64,000 nucleotides of DNA from an uncultured Lactobacillus sp. (GCF_944327175.1 NZ_CALVGT010000032.1:1-64000), one strand, 5' to 3'. Shown: positions 7,953-17,027, counted from the stretch's first letter. Program-made: numbers and translations. Notes: generated from the letters alone by a model not told the origin.

Positions 7953-9239
7953 ATGACCAAGGTTGTTATTGAAAACGTTCATGCTAGAGAAATCTTTGAC
8001 TCACGTGGTAACCCAACTGTTGAAGTTGAAGTTACTTTGTCAAACGGCGTAGTTGGCCGCGCTGAAGTTCCATCTGGTGCTTCAACTGGTGAAAACGAAG
8101 CTGTTGAATTGCGTGACGGTGGCTCACGTTTGGGCGGCAAGGGTGTTATGAAGGCTGTTAACAACGTTAACACTGCCATCAACAACGAACTGCAAGGCGC
8201 AGACCCATTCAACCAACCAGCTATCGACAAGGCTATGATCGAACTTGACGGTACTCCAAACAAGGGTAAGTTGGGCGCTAACGCTATCTTGGGTACTTCA
8301 ATGGCTACTGCTGTAGCAGCTGCTAAGGCTACCCACCAACCTCTTTACCGTTACCTTGGCGGTACTGACTTGTCAATGCCTCAAACTTTCCACAACGTTA
8401 TCAACGGTGGTGAACACGCTGACAACGGCATCGACATCCAAGAATTCATGATCACTCCAGTTAAGAAGACTTCATTCCGTGACGGCTTCGAAAAGATCGT
8501 TAACACTTACCACACCTTGAAGAAGGTTTTGGAAGAAAAGGGTTACGAAACTGGCTTGGGTGACGAAGGTGGTTTCGCTCCTAACATGAAGGACTCAGAA
8601 GAAGCTTTGAAGGCTTTGCACGAAGCCATCGAACGTGCTGGTTACGTTCCAGGTGAAGACATCGCTATCGCCTGCGACTGTGCTGCTTCATACTACTTCA
8701 ACAAGGAAGACGGCAAGTACCACCTGGAAGGCAAGGTTCTTGACGGTGACCAATTGGCAGAATACTACGACAAGTTGCTCGCAGAATTCCCAGAATTGAT
8801 CTCAATGGAAGACCCATACGACGAAAACGACACTGAAGGTATGGTTAAGTTCACTCAAAGCCACAAGGACCGTCTGCAAATCGTTCTTGACGACTTCATC
8901 TGCACCAACCCTAAGCTGTTGAACAAGGCTATCAAGGAAGGCGCAGGTAACGCTTCATTGATCAAGCTGAACCAAATCGGTACTGTAACCGAAACTTTGG
9001 AAACTATCCGTCTTTCACGCAAGAACGGTTACAACACCATGATTTCTCACCGTTCAGGTGAAACTGGTGACACCTTCATCGCTGACTTCGCTGTTGCTAC
9101 TAACGGTGGCCAACTGAAGACTGGTGCCCCAGCTCGTTCAGAACGTGTTGAAAAGTACAACCAATTGCTGAGAATCGAAGAACAACTCGGTGACGGCGAA
9201 CGTCTCGACTTCTTCCCAGACAACGTTGACTTGGACTAA
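7953..9239 (+). CDS. eno: Enolase (phosphopyruvate hydratase)
   Basis: Enolase converts 2-phosphoglycerate to phosphoenolpyruvate in glycolysis and needs Mg2+. The 428-aa protein shows the N-terminal AREIFDSRGNPTVEVEV segment, PSGASTGE, the metal-site segment with SMEDPYDE, and the C-terminal SHRSGETGDTFIADFAVA signature. AAGGAGGA lies 7 nt before the ATG. Codon choice is far more restricted than in its neighbours (Gln almost always CAA, Val mostly GTT, Asn AAC), as in rpsB and tsf, which indicates very high expression. It is monocistronic, with a consensus promoter and a strong terminator, and a cre-like site suggests CcpA activation. It is not next to gap-pgk-tpi here. Confidence 0.98.
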   Translation: MTKVVIENVHAREIFDSRGNPTVEVEVTLSNGVVGRAEVPSGASTGENEAVELRDGGSRLGGKGVMKAVNNVNTAINNELQGADPFNQPAIDKAMIELDGTPNKGKLGANAILGTSMATAVAAAKATHQPLYRYLGGTDLSMPQTFHNVINGGEHADNGIDIQEFMITPVKKTSFRDGFEKIVNTYHTLKKVLEEKGYETGLGDEGGFAPNMKDSEEALKALHEAIERAGYVPGEDIAIACDCAASYYFNKEDGKYHLEGKVLDGDQLAEYYDKLLAEFPELISMEDPYDENDTEGMVKFTQSHKDRLQIVLDDFICTNPKLLNKAIKEGAGNASLIKLNQIGTVTETLETIRLSRKNGYNTMISHRSGETGDTFIADFAVATNGGQLKTGAPARSERVEKYNQLLRIEEQLGDGERLDFFPDNVDLD

Positions 9240-9265
9240 TTTAGTTATTTAAATTAGCCTCAACT

Positions 9266-9296
9266 AAAAGAGTTTGCTTCGGCAAACTCTTTTTTT
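9266..9296 (+). terminator. eno terminator
   Basis: AAAAGAGTTTGC and GCAAACTCTTTT form a perfect stem with a stable TTCG loop, followed by a run of T. Confidence 0.92.
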
Positions 9297-9323
9297 GTGC
9301 CCTTTTTTAATGTCTACTCTTGT

Positions 9324-9600
9324 CTATTTGCTGGAAGCGGTTTGAATTACTAACTTTTTACCATCCAGTTGCCCTTTTAAGAGCTGCTTGACTACCTTCT
9401 TGGCGTTTGGGTTGGCCTTCTTGGTAATCCCTGCCTTGCCAGCTTGGTCGCCTTCTTCAAAGCAGCTGTCACGTCTTCTTTCTTGTTCCAGTTAAACAAG
9501 GCATAGCTTTGGTCATATAACTTGATGGAAGAAGCGTCAATAGTGATAAAAGGAATTTGTCGGTCTCCTTGTTAGAATCTTAAGTCTTGGACCAAATTTT
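9324..9600 (-). pseudogene. Decayed 3' end of an unidentified, possibly secreted-protein gene
   Basis: Reading the minus strand upward from a TAG at 9324-9326 gives a lysine-rich C-terminus (KKVVKQLLKGQLDGKK, then QTASSK). A frame change near 9440 leads into TIDASSIKLYDQSYALFNWN. A further frame change near 9550 leads into DSNKETDKF, with a stop just before it. The conceptual peptide is continuous only across these lesions, so this is a degraded gene remnant. The basic, lysine-rich character resembles extracellular lactobacillus proteins, but I do not recognise the family. No complete 5' end is present. Confidence 0.5.
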
Positions 9601-10049
9601 GTCTATTTTTTAACGTGAAATGCATAAATAATAAATAAAGAATAGTTTTACACTCTTTTTGCCAAATTTTTATGAAAATTGTTTTTCCTCTTGTATTTTA
9701 CTAAGATTTAGTCTAAAATTAAAGACTAATAAAAGAGCTAAGAAAATTTCTTATTTTTTATTTTTTCTTAAACAGATTGGAGCAAATTACCATGAGGACT
9801 AGGAGCAACAGACAAAGCTAAAGATCATCTCTTTGATGAAGCTTTAGCAGCCAATTCGCAAACATCGTTAATTAGGCACTGCTGCCTAGCGACTTGTCTG
9901 TCTAATCAGTCACTCTTTTATCCAGTAATATGCTTATATGATCTTTTTAATCTTATTAACTTTATTACAGAATTTAAAAGTACTCTTTCTAATTAGCCAA
10001 ACAGCTTGCCAGAGTCAGCTTTGCCTTAGATCATAGAAAAGGATCGCAC
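9601..10049. other. AT-rich leader region upstream of the glutamine-type importer
   Basis: There is no gene here. It contains an inverted repeat TTAGTCT/AGACTAA at 9708-9714 and 9723-9729 overlapping a possible promoter (TTGTAT 9691-9696, TAAAAT 9714-9719, spacer 17). It then contains a predicted branched RNA at 9808-9901, and about 150 nt of AT-rich sequence before the ABC transporter start. Confidence 0.45.
9808..9901 (+). ncRNA. Predicted three-way-junction leader RNA
   Basis: Three nested or adjacent helices are visible. Outer stem: ACAGACAA (9808-9815) with TTGTCTGT (9894-9901), 8 perfect pairs. Inner hairpin 1: GCTAAAG (9817-9823) with CTTTAGC (9842-9848), extended by ATCA/TGAT. Inner hairpin 2: TAGGCA (9873-9878) with TGCCTA (9883-9888), 4-nt loop. 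Together they form a closed three-way junction of 94 nt, 148 nt upstream of an amino-acid importer. It lacks the T-box consensus and does not match the lysine riboswitch core as I know it. It could be a new regulatory leader or chance pairing. Confidence 0.35.
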
Positions 10050-10790
10050 ATGAACAAGATCATCGAGGTTAAGCACTTAAAGAAGAACTACGGTGAAAAA
10101 GAAGTCCTAAAGGACGTCAACGCCGCCATTGAAAAAGGCAAGGTAATTACGGTTATCGGACCATCTGGTTCCGGGAAGAGTACTTTTTTGCGTTGTCTGA
10201 ACTTACTGGAAAAGCCAACCAGCGGCCAGGTCATTTTTGAAGGAACGGAACTGACCGACCTTAAAGAAGAAGAATTGGACCAGCTCCGGGAGAAGATGGG
10301 CATGGTCTTCCAAAGCTTCAACCTCTTCCCTAACATGTCCGTCATTGAAAACGTCAAGCTGGCGCCAATGAAGGTCAAGGGAATGAGTGACCAGGAAGCT
10401 GACAAATTGGCCCATGAACTCCTGGCAAAAGTTGGCCTGGATGACTTTGCTGACCACACCCCGGCCAGCCTGTCCGGCGGCCAGCAGCAGCGTGTCGCCA
10501 TTGCCCGGGCGCTAGCCATGCAGCCGGACATGATGCTTTTTGACGAACCGACCAGTGCCTTGGACCCGGAAATGGTCGGGGAAGTCTTAAAGACCATGCA
10601 GGATTTAGCCCAAACTGGGATGACCATGGTTGTGGTCACCCACGAAATGGGCTTCGCGAGAAAAGTAGCTGATGAAGTCTGGTTCATGGCCGACGGTTAT
10701 CTCTTGGAACAGGGCAGCCCCGACCAGGTATTCGACCACCCGCAAAGTGATCGGGCCAAGGACTTTTTAGCAAAAATTTTGGAAGCCTAG
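10050..10790 (+). CDS. glnQ: Polar amino-acid ABC transporter, ATP-binding protein
   Basis: This 246-aa ATPase is of the GlnQ/HisP family and powers import of glutamine, glutamate or related amino acids. Walker [10 protein letters not shown] lies near residue 35, the Q-loop in [15 protein letters not shown], the signature [16 protein letters not shown], Walker [15 protein letters not shown], and the switch His in VVVTHEM. An AAAGGAT-like ribosome site precedes the ATG. It is followed after 24 bp by the fused binding-protein/permease gene, so the two genes form a complete importer. The long leader with a predicted structured RNA may control it. The exact substrate is inferred only to the family level. 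Confidence 0.93.
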   Translation: MNKIIEVKHLKKNYGEKEVLKDVNAAIEKGKVITVIGPSGSGKSTFLRCLNLLEKPTSGQVIFEGTELTDLKEEELDQLREKMGMVFQSFNLFPNMSVIENVKLAPMKVKGMSDQEADKLAHELLAKVGLDDFADHTPASLSGGQQQRVAIARALAMQPDMMLFDEPTSALDPEMVGEVLKTMQDLAQTGMTMVVVTHEMGFARKVADEVWFMADGYLLEQGSPDQVFDHPQSDRAKDFLAKILEA

Positions 10791-10814
10791 CTAGCAAAGG
10801 AAGAATAAAGCAAG

Positions 10815-12317
10815 ATGAAGAAACTTATTAAAATTATGACCGCCCTCCTCCTCTTGGCTGGGCTCTTTACCGCGGCAATTCCAGCAGTTGATGCCGCCAG
10901 CAGCAAGAAAGTGGCCAGCGGCACGGTCATGAAGAAGATCAAGAAGTCCGGCAAATTAGTTGTCGGCATATCCGCTGACTACCCGCCATTGGAATTTACC
11001 AAGAACGTCAACGGCAAAAACAAGTATGTCGGCGTCGATGTTGAACTGGCCAAGCAGATCGCCAAGGACCTGGGGGTCAAGCTGGAAATCAAGAACATGG
11101 ACTTTGACTCCCTCCTGGTTGCCCTGGAAACTGGCAAGATCGACGTCATCATTTCCGGGATGACCCCAACAGCAGAACGGAAGAAGAGCATTGACTTCTC
11201 CAAGATCTACTACGCTGAAAAGTCCGACTACTTTGTCATCAATAAGACCAACAAGGCCAAATACACCAGCACCGCTTCCTTCAAGGGTAAGACGGTTGGT
11301 GCCCAGACCGGGTCCCTGCAATACACTTCCTTGAAGAAGAACGCTGCTAAGAGCGGAATCAAGTTCAAGGGCCTGGCCAAGATCAACAACCTGCTCATGG
11401 CCCTTAAATCCGGCAAAGTTGACGCCGTTTTATTGGGTGAACTGAATGCCAAGACTTACGCCACTAACGACACTTCCCTGTCCCTGGTCAAGTCCAGCCT
11501 CAGCCAGGCCCAGATGGGCAATGCTGTCGGTGTAGCCAAGGGGCAAGGCGATCTGGTCAAGGCCATCAACAAGACCATCAACAACTGCCAAAAGCAAGAC
11601 CTGTTTAACAAGAAGTACATCCCTGCCGCTGCCAAAGCCATGAAACAGGCCTCTAGCAAGACCAACAACTCCATGAGCAAGTACGCCAGCTACTTCGCGA
11701 CTGGCCTGGGCTACACCATGATCATTACGATTTGCTCCGTCACGATTGGTTTGATTCTGGGTGTCATCTTTGCCTTGATGCGTCTGTCTAAAAACAAGCT
11801 TTTGCACGCCATCGCCGTTTGCTACATTGAATTTCTCCGGGGCACCCCGCAGATGGTTCAGATCATGTTTGTCTACTTCGGGGTCGGGATGCTGATCAAG
11901 AATATGCCGGCCCTGGCCGCCGGGATCATCGCTATCGGCCTTAACTCCGGGGCTTACGTGGCTGAAGACATCCGGTCCGGGATCAATTCCGTAGACAAGG
12001 GGCAAACTGAAGCTGCCCGGTCCTTGGGCCTCAGCCAGGCCAAGACCTACCGCTACGTGGTCTTCCCGCAAGCCTTGAAGAATATCTGGCCAGCCCTGGG
12101 CAATGAATTCATTACCTTGACTAAGGACAGCTCCCTGGTCTCCGTCATCGGGGTCGGGGAATTGATGTACGAGACCGGCCTGGTCCAAACCGCGACCTAC
12201 CGCGGGGTCATGCCGCTTTTTATCACCATGTGCATCTACTTCGTGGTCACCTTTATCTTGACCCGCCTGCTCAACTACTTTGAACGGCGGATGAACCTGA
12301 CTTCAAGCCGGGCATAA
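10815..12317 (+). CDS. Amino-acid ABC transporter, fused binding protein and permease
   Basis: This 500-aa fusion comprises a signal peptide (residues 1 to about 28, hydrophobic core LLLLAGLFTAAIPAV, AxA-like cleavage near VDA-AS), a solute-binding domain of the SBP_bac_3 family (about 40-270, with the AKQIAKDLG and TPTAERKKSIDFS segments), and a HisM/GlnP-type permease (about 285-495). The permease carries the EAA loop EAARSLGLSQAKTYR, which docks the ATPase. This is the lactic acid bacterial GlnPH architecture, where the binding domain is tethered to the membrane. It works with the GlnQ protein encoded 24 bp upstream. There is no lipobox. Substrate is probably Gln/Glu/Asn; alternatives are other polar amino acids. 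Confidence 0.92.
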   Translation: MKKLIKIMTALLLLAGLFTAAIPAVDAASSKKVASGTVMKKIKKSGKLVVGISADYPPLEFTKNVNGKNKYVGVDVELAKQIAKDLGVKLEIKNMDFDSLLVALETGKIDVIISGMTPTAERKKSIDFSKIYYAEKSDYFVINKTNKAKYTSTASFKGKTVGAQTGSLQYTSLKKNAAKSGIKFKGLAKINNLLMALKSGKVDAVLLGELNAKTYATNDTSLSLVKSSLSQAQMGNAVGVAKGQGDLVKAINKTINNCQKQDLFNKKYIPAAAKAMKQASSKTNNSMSKYASYFATGLGYTMIITICSVTIGLILGVIFALMRLSKNKLLHAIAVCYIEFLRGTPQMVQIMFVYFGVGMLIKNMPALAAGIIAIGLNSGAYVAEDIRSGINSVDKGQTEAARSLGLSQAKTYRYVVFPQALKNIWPALGNEFITLTKDSSLVSVIGVGELMYETGLVQTATYRGVMPLFITMCIYFVVTFILTRLLNYFERRMNLTSSRA

Positions 12318-12339
12318 AGACAAAAAATAGAAACAAAAG

Positions 12340-12375
12340 AAACTGGAAACCATGTATTGGCTTCCAGTTTTTGTT
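12340..12375. terminator. Terminator between importer and lysR
   Basis: AAACTGGAA-x-CC pairs with GG-x-TTCCAGTTT around ATGTATT, and a T-run follows. It lies between convergent genes. Confidence 0.8.
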
Positions 12376-12386
12376 TTGCTTTGATA

Positions 12387-13238
12387 TTAATTATAGAGGG
12401 AGATAATCTGCGCCATAAGTGGGGTAACTACCCGGTCTTTACGCCAAACCAGCTGCAGGCGGGTCCGCCACTTGGCTAAATCAACCGGATAAATGCGGCC
12501 TTTGGCGTAAGTTCTGGCAATTGATTCCGGCACCAGGGCAATCCCCAGGCCGGAGTCACTCCAGCGGATGGCGGTTCTGGAATCATCGCACTTGACCACG
12601 AAATTTGGAGTCAAGCCTGTTTCCGCGAAGGCTTCCTTGAACATGTCCTCAAAGCGGCGGTAGATGACCAGGGGCTGGCCAGCCAGATCTTGCAATCCTA
12701 CCTTTTCTTTACCAGAAAAAAAGTCCTGGCAGGTAACAGCGGTCATCGGCTCATCGCTGATGTCGACAAAATGCAAGTTGACCCGGTTGTAGGGGGTGCG
12801 GACGATGGCCAGGTCCAGCAGGTTGCCCTGCAGCTTGTCCAGGATACCGAAGGTGTTGTCTTCGTAGATGTCAAAGGAGACGCCGGGATGTTGGCGGGCA
12901 AAAGCCGTCAATTTAGCGGAGGGAAGCTTGCCAATTGAAGAAGAGACAGAGCCAAGTTTGACTCTTCCCCGCCCGCCCCGGTCCAGCTCCGTGATTTCCG
13001 TTTGGGCGTTTTTCGCTAAGGTCAAAATCTGACCGGCATAATCCCGCAGTTTTTTTCCCGCTTCGGTCAGTTCAATTCCATAGGGCTGGCGGACAAAAAG
13101 TTTTGCCCCCAGTTCCTCTTCTAATTGCTTTAGCTGGTAGCTGAGGGCCGGCTGACCGACAAAGAGCCGCTTGGCCGCAGATGTAATCTGCCCTTCTTCA
13201 GCTACGACTAAAAAGTAATTGAGCTGCTTGAAATTCAT
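12387..13238 (-). CDS. LysR family transcriptional regulator
   Basis: This is a 283-aa LysR regulator with a short-spaced N-terminal helix-turn-helix (residues 1-60, including SAAKRLFVGQPALSYQLKQLE) and an effector domain (about 90-283) containing the common GLGIALVP pocket segment. It is divergent from a P-type proton ATPase gene. The intervening 173 bp holds a perfect interrupted palindrome (13271-13295) of LysR-box type. The obvious inference is that it regulates the ATPase, perhaps in response to acid or a metabolite, but the effector is not visible in the sequence. Confidence 0.88.
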   Translation of the reverse strand: MNFKQLNYFLVVAEEGQITSAAKRLFVGQPALSYQLKQLEEELGAKLFVRQPYGIELTEAGKKLRDYAGQILTLAKNAQTEITELDRGGRGRVKLGSVSSSIGKLPSAKLTAFARQHPGVSFDIYEDNTFGILDKLQGNLLDLAIVRTPYNRVNLHFVDISDEPMTAVTCQDFFSGKEKVGLQDLAGQPLVIYRRFEDMFKEAFAETGLTPNFVVKCDDSRTAIRWSDSGLGIALVPESIARTYAKGRIYPVDLAKWRTRLQLVWRKDRVVTPLMAQIISLYN

Positions 13239-13270
13239 TTTCTTCTCTCTTTAATGATCTTTGGGCTTAG

Positions 13271-13295
13271 TAGATATCAACTTTTTAGATATCTA
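13271..13295. promoter_or_regulatory. Probable LysR operator
   Basis: TAGATATC (13271-13278) and GATATCTA (13288-13295) form a perfect 8-bp inverted repeat with a 9-bp spacer. Each arm contains a GATATC palindrome. It lies 33 bp from the lysR start and 117 bp from the ATPase start. Confidence 0.6.
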
Positions 13296-13312
13296 ACATC
13301 ATAAAACAGTAT

Positions 13313-13341
13313 TTTATTTATATCAACCCGGGGACTACAAT
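13313..13341 (+). promoter_or_regulatory. Candidate promoter of the P-type ATPase
   Basis: The -10 TACAAT (13336-13341) has a weak -35 TTTATT (13313-13318) at 17 bp. A weak -35 just downstream of the LysR-type palindrome suits an activator-dependent promoter. Confidence 0.4.
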
Positions 13342-13411
13342 GAATAGTGAGAAAAATAACTTCTATATGTAACACGTAACGACTGAAGAATAATTACAAG
13401 GAGATGCTTGA

Positions 13412-15688
13412 ATGAAAGTAAAAGGCTTGACGCAGGCCGAAGCTGACCTGCGCTTAAAAAAAGACGGACTCAACCAGGTGCCGCAACCGGAATTCAGCTT
13501 CTGGAAGGAATTTGCCGGTAAGCTTTGGAATCTCAGTGCCTGGATTCTGGAGGCAGCACTTCTTTTGGAATGTGCCCTGGGCAAGTGGATTCAGTCCCTC
13601 TTCGTTTTGCTCATGCTGCTCTTTGCCGCCTACAATGGGGCGACGCAAAAGAAGAAGTCCCGCAAGGTTCTGAGTTCAATTTCCCAGCAGTTGACCCCGG
13701 TAGTCGCTGTTTTAAGAGATGACCGCTGGCAAAAAATTGACTCCAAATACCTGGTAGTCGGCGATATCGTCAACCTGCAAAGAGGGGACATTTTGGCAGC
13801 CGACATTGACCTTTTGGACGGGGACTTGACCTTAGATGAATCTTCAATCACCGGGGAAGCCAAGAATGTCCATAAAAAAGCTGGGGCGACCGCCTTCGCG
13901 GGCACGACCGTCATGGACGGCGAGGCCTTGGGCAGGGTCAGCGCGACCGGGACCAATTCCAGAAACGGGCAGACCATCAACTTGATTAACACGTCCGCGG
14001 CACCTGGCCACTTGCAGCAGCTTTTGACCAAGATTATCTACTACCTCTGCCTTTTGGACGGGGTTTTGACCGTCATCCTCTTGATCGCGGCTGTCATCCG
14101 AGACGAAAATGTCTTGGAAATGCTGCCCTTCCTGGCCATGATGTTCATCGCTTCTATTCCGGTAGCCATGCCGTCAACTTTTGCCCTCTCCAACTCCTTT
14201 GAGGCCACCCGCCTGTCTAAAGAAGGAGTTTTGACCAGTGATTTGACCGGGATTCAAGACGCGGCCAACCTGAACCTGCTCTTACTGGACAAGACCGGGA
14301 CTATTACTGAAAACAAGACAGCTGTTGCCTCTTTTGCTAATTTTTCAAAGCTCTCAGATGAAGAAGTCCTGGCTTCGGCCAGCCTGGCCATCGACCAACG
14401 CAACCAAAGCGTGATTGACCTGGCTTTAATGGACTATCTGCAAGAGAAAAAGATAGCAGTTAAAGAAGCAGAAGCTTTTATCCCCTTCACTTCCAGCCAG
14501 GGCTATTCTGAAGGGCAAGGAGATGGCCATAATGTCAAGCTAGGCTCAGTCAAGCAGCTCAGCAAGATTGACCCGGCTATTTCTGAAAAAATGGCGGCTG
14601 TTGACCTTAGCCTGGGCCGGTCAGTCGGGATTTTGCTCGATGACCATTTGGCAGGGATTTTTATCACTAAAGACAAGGTCAGAGCTGATTCAAAAGCTGC
14701 CCTGGCCGAACTGGTCAAGCGGGGAATCAAGCCGATCATGCTGACCGGGGACAACCAGAAAACCGCGGCCAGCGTGGCTGAAGAAGTTGGCTTGACTGGC
14801 AAGGTCATCTCCATCAGCGACTTTAAAGAGGGCGTAAAGGCTGAAGACCTGGCCGGGATCGCCGACGTTTTGCCGGAAGACAAACTGGCCATGGTGAAAT
14901 ACTTCCAAAAGGCCGGCTATATCGTCGGCATGACCGGGGACGGGGTCAACGACTCCCCTGCCCTCAAGCAGGCTGAAGTCGGCATCGCTGTGTCAAATGC
15001 CGCTGACGTGGCAAAAAAGAGCAGCAAGATGGTCCTTTTGGATGAGGGCCTTAGCCCTATCGTCAAGATCCTGGATGCCGGCCACCGGGTTTACCAGCGG
15101 ATGACCACCTGGTCTTTGACCAAACTGGCCAGAACGGCTGAACTGACCATGCTCTTGACCTTCTCTTATCTTATTTTCGGCTACCTGCCGATGGCCTTAA
15201 ATGCAATGGTCATCTACACGATCATGAACAACATGGTCACCATGATGATCGGGACCGACAAGACTCACATCACTTACAAGCCGGAGAACTGGGACATGGG
15301 CAAGCTGGCTAAAATTGCCTTCTCCTTGGCCGGAGCCTGGACAATCATCGGTTTTACCTTCGTCTCCGCCTTAACAAAGGCCGGAGTAAATCATGATCAA
15401 GTTGGGACCATGGTCTACGTCTTCTTAGTTATGAGCGCCATGATGATCGTCTTGATCACCCGGACCAAGCGCTTCTTCTGGCAGTCTGCCCCATCTAAGC
15501 CGGTAGCCATTGTCCAGATAACCGATATCCTTTTGACCTGCCTTTTAGCACTTTTGGGCATCGCCATGCCGGTCATCGGGATTAAGGAGCTCTTGACCTC
15601 TTTGGCCGTAGCCTTCCTGGCTGCCGTATTGATCGATCTGGTCTACCAGCCGGTCATGAAAAAGGTCCAGCTGGCTAATGGCCAGTAA
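13412..15688 (+). CDS. P-type (P3A) proton-translocating ATPase
   Basis: This 758-aa P-type ATPase resembles plasma-membrane H+-ATPases (subfamily P3A). The phosphorylation motif DKTGT starts at residue 293. The actuator motif is TGEA (TGES in most members, catalytic Glu kept). The hinge motif is TGDGVNDSPALK and the membrane motif is PVAMPSTFAL, typical of H+ rather than metal pumps. AAGGAG lies 8 nt before the ATG. It would expel protons at the cost of ATP, a second route beside the F-type ATPase in an acid-producing organism. It is monocistronic, divergent from a LysR regulator and followed by a clear terminator. Mg2+ or other cation transport is a less likely alternative. Confidence 0.88.
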   Translation: MKVKGLTQAEADLRLKKDGLNQVPQPEFSFWKEFAGKLWNLSAWILEAALLLECALGKWIQSLFVLLMLLFAAYNGATQKKKSRKVLSSISQQLTPVVAVLRDDRWQKIDSKYLVVGDIVNLQRGDILAADIDLLDGDLTLDESSITGEAKNVHKKAGATAFAGTTVMDGEALGRVSATGTNSRNGQTINLINTSAAPGHLQQLLTKIIYYLCLLDGVLTVILLIAAVIRDENVLEMLPFLAMMFIASIPVAMPSTFALSNSFEATRLSKEGVLTSDLTGIQDAANLNLLLLDKTGTITENKTAVASFANFSKLSDEEVLASASLAIDQRNQSVIDLALMDYLQEKKIAVKEAEAFIPFTSSQGYSEGQGDGHNVKLGSVKQLSKIDPAISEKMAAVDLSLGRSVGILLDDHLAGIFITKDKVRADSKAALAELVKRGIKPIMLTGDNQKTAASVAEEVGLTGKVISISDFKEGVKAEDLAGIADVLPEDKLAMVKYFQKAGYIVGMTGDGVNDSPALKQAEVGIAVSNAADVAKKSSKMVLLDEGLSPIVKILDAGHRVYQRMTTWSLTKLARTAELTMLLTFSYLIFGYLPMALNAMVIYTIMNNMVTMMIGTDKTHITYKPENWDMGKLAKIAFSLAGAWTIIGFTFVSALTKAGVNHDQVGTMVYVFLVMSAMMIVLITRTKRFFWQSAPSKPVAIVQITDILLTCLLALLGIAMPVIGIKELLTSLAVAFLAAVLIDLVYQPVMKKVQLANGQ

Positions 15689-15735
15689 GGCAAACTGAAT
15701 AATCTACTAAATACTTATTACTGTTTAATCTGACT

Positions 15736-15765
15736 AAAAAGGACCCGCTTTCGCGAGTCCTTTTA
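15736..15765. terminator. Terminator after the proton ATPase
   Basis: AAAAGGAC-x-CGC and GCG-x-GTCCTTTT form a stem with a 4-nt loop and a flanking T-run. It is convergent with the next gene. Confidence 0.8.
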
Positions 15766-15797
15766 CTTTGCTGTTAGATCTGTTTACTAGTTGCCAA

Positions 15798-16934
15798 TTA
15801 CTCTTCACTTGCCTGTTTGCTTTTTTCCAGCTGCTTTTGCCGGTATGCAATCAAGCGCTCGAATTCAGTTTTCAGCAAGGCCCCCATCGGGACGGCAATC
15901 AGCATCCCTACAAAGCCGCCCATAGCCCCGCCGGCAATCACGCAGGCGATAACATACAGGGGGTGGATGTGAATGGCTGAAGAGAGGAGCTTGGGATTGA
16001 GGATATTGCCATCAATCGCCTGGATCAAGAGGAGAATGATCATCCCCACGATCAGGGCCGTCATGTTCTGGCTGAGGGTGCAGGCTAAAACTACCATCCC
16101 ATAGCCTAAAATCGGGCCAAAGTAGGGGATCAGGTTCCCCAACCCGGTCACCAGGCCAATCAAAAGGCCATATGGGACCTTGGCGATCAGCATGGCCAGA
16201 CTGACTAAGAGGCCGACGATAAAGGCATCGACAATCTGCCCTCTGATATAGCCAGAGAAGGCCCGGTCAGCGTCAGCGAGGAAGACCTTGATTCCGTTGA
16301 TTACTTTTCTATTTAAGAGGGTGCCCAGGTTTCTCTTCCAGTAAGCCGCAATCCGCTGGCCATCGTAGAGGAAGTAGATGGAAAAAATTACCCCGAAGAA
16401 GAAGTCGCTCAAAAAGCCAGTTACCCGGCTGACCCCTTTTTGCAGGTAGGAAACCATGCCGCTAGTCGACCAGCCCTGCTTTTGCAGGTAGGCCATGATT
16501 TCGTTGATAAAGCTGCTGTACTGGGCCTTCAGCTGGTCATAAAGACTTTGCAGGCTGTCCAGGCTGAAATGGCTCAGCTGCTTAGAGAAGGTCACGAAAA
16601 CCGATGTGGCGGCCAGCAAAATAACCAGCAGCAGTAAGAGCAGGGTCAAGGCCACGGCTGCTGACCGGCTGGCCGTCGCCACTGCCCCCCGGCTGCTGCC
16701 CTTGGAAAACTTTCGGTCAAAGAAGTTGGTCAAGGGCATCAAGAGATAGGTTAAAACCAGGCCGTAAGTCAAAGGCTGGGCAATTGCCGCCAGGATCTTG
16801 CCTACCCTGACCCAGAAGCCAGTTGACTCATAGGCTAAAAGCAGGATGAAAAGACCGGCAAAGACCGTGCCCAGACAGTAGAGGGCAATCTTAAAATACT
16901 TCTGATCAATATGGTTCCAGAATTTGTTCATCAT
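15798..16934 (-). CDS. AI-2E family (UPF0118) transporter
   Basis: This 378-aa polytopic membrane protein is of the AI-2 exporter (TqsA/YdbI) superfamily, with about eight hydrophobic helices. It has a long extracytoplasmic stretch after helix 3 (about residues 140-200) and the conserved GLGNLIPYFGPILG motif near residue 270. Members include autoinducer-2 exporters and Na+/H+ antiporters, so the substrate cannot be assigned. It lies downstream of the aminotransferase gene but is separated from it by a terminator hairpin, so it probably has its own promoter or depends on read-through. Confidence 0.82.
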   Translation of the reverse strand: MMNKFWNHIDQKYFKIALYCLGTVFAGLFILLLAYESTGFWVRVGKILAAIAQPLTYGLVLTYLLMPLTNFFDRKFSKGSSRGAVATASRSAAVALTLLLLLLVILLAATSVFVTFSKQLSHFSLDSLQSLYDQLKAQYSSFINEIMAYLQKQGWSTSGMVSYLQKGVSRVTGFLSDFFFGVIFSIYFLYDGQRIAAYWKRNLGTLLNRKVINGIKVFLADADRAFSGYIRGQIVDAFIVGLLVSLAMLIAKVPYGLLIGLVTGLGNLIPYFGPILGYGMVVLACTLSQNMTALIVGMIILLLIQAIDGNILNPKLLSSAIHIHPLYVIACVIAGGAMGGFVGMLIAVPMGALLKTEFERLIAYRQKQLEKSKQASEE

Positions 16935-16993
16935 ACACCTCGCTAGTTTGACTAGCTTTTATTATAACAGTTTCTGGTCCTGGCCAAAGCAAG

Positions 16994-17027
16994 AAAAAAA
17001 TAACAGTTGCGAAAACTGCTATTTTTT
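16994..17027 (-). terminator. Terminator after the aminotransferase gene
   Basis: AAAAAATA-x-CAGTT pairs with AACTG-x-TATTTTTT around a short loop. A and T runs on both sides make it usable in either direction. Confidence 0.75.

Noticed and set aside
9331..9344. cre-like sequence in the decayed gene region
   Set aside because: It matches 12 of 14 positions but lies in the 3' end of the gene remnant, with no promoter near it, so chance is more likely.
9808..9901. tRNA or T-box reading of the branched leader element
   Set aside because: There is no T-box antiterminator consensus, no CCA end or T-loop pattern, and helix sizes do not fit a tRNA.
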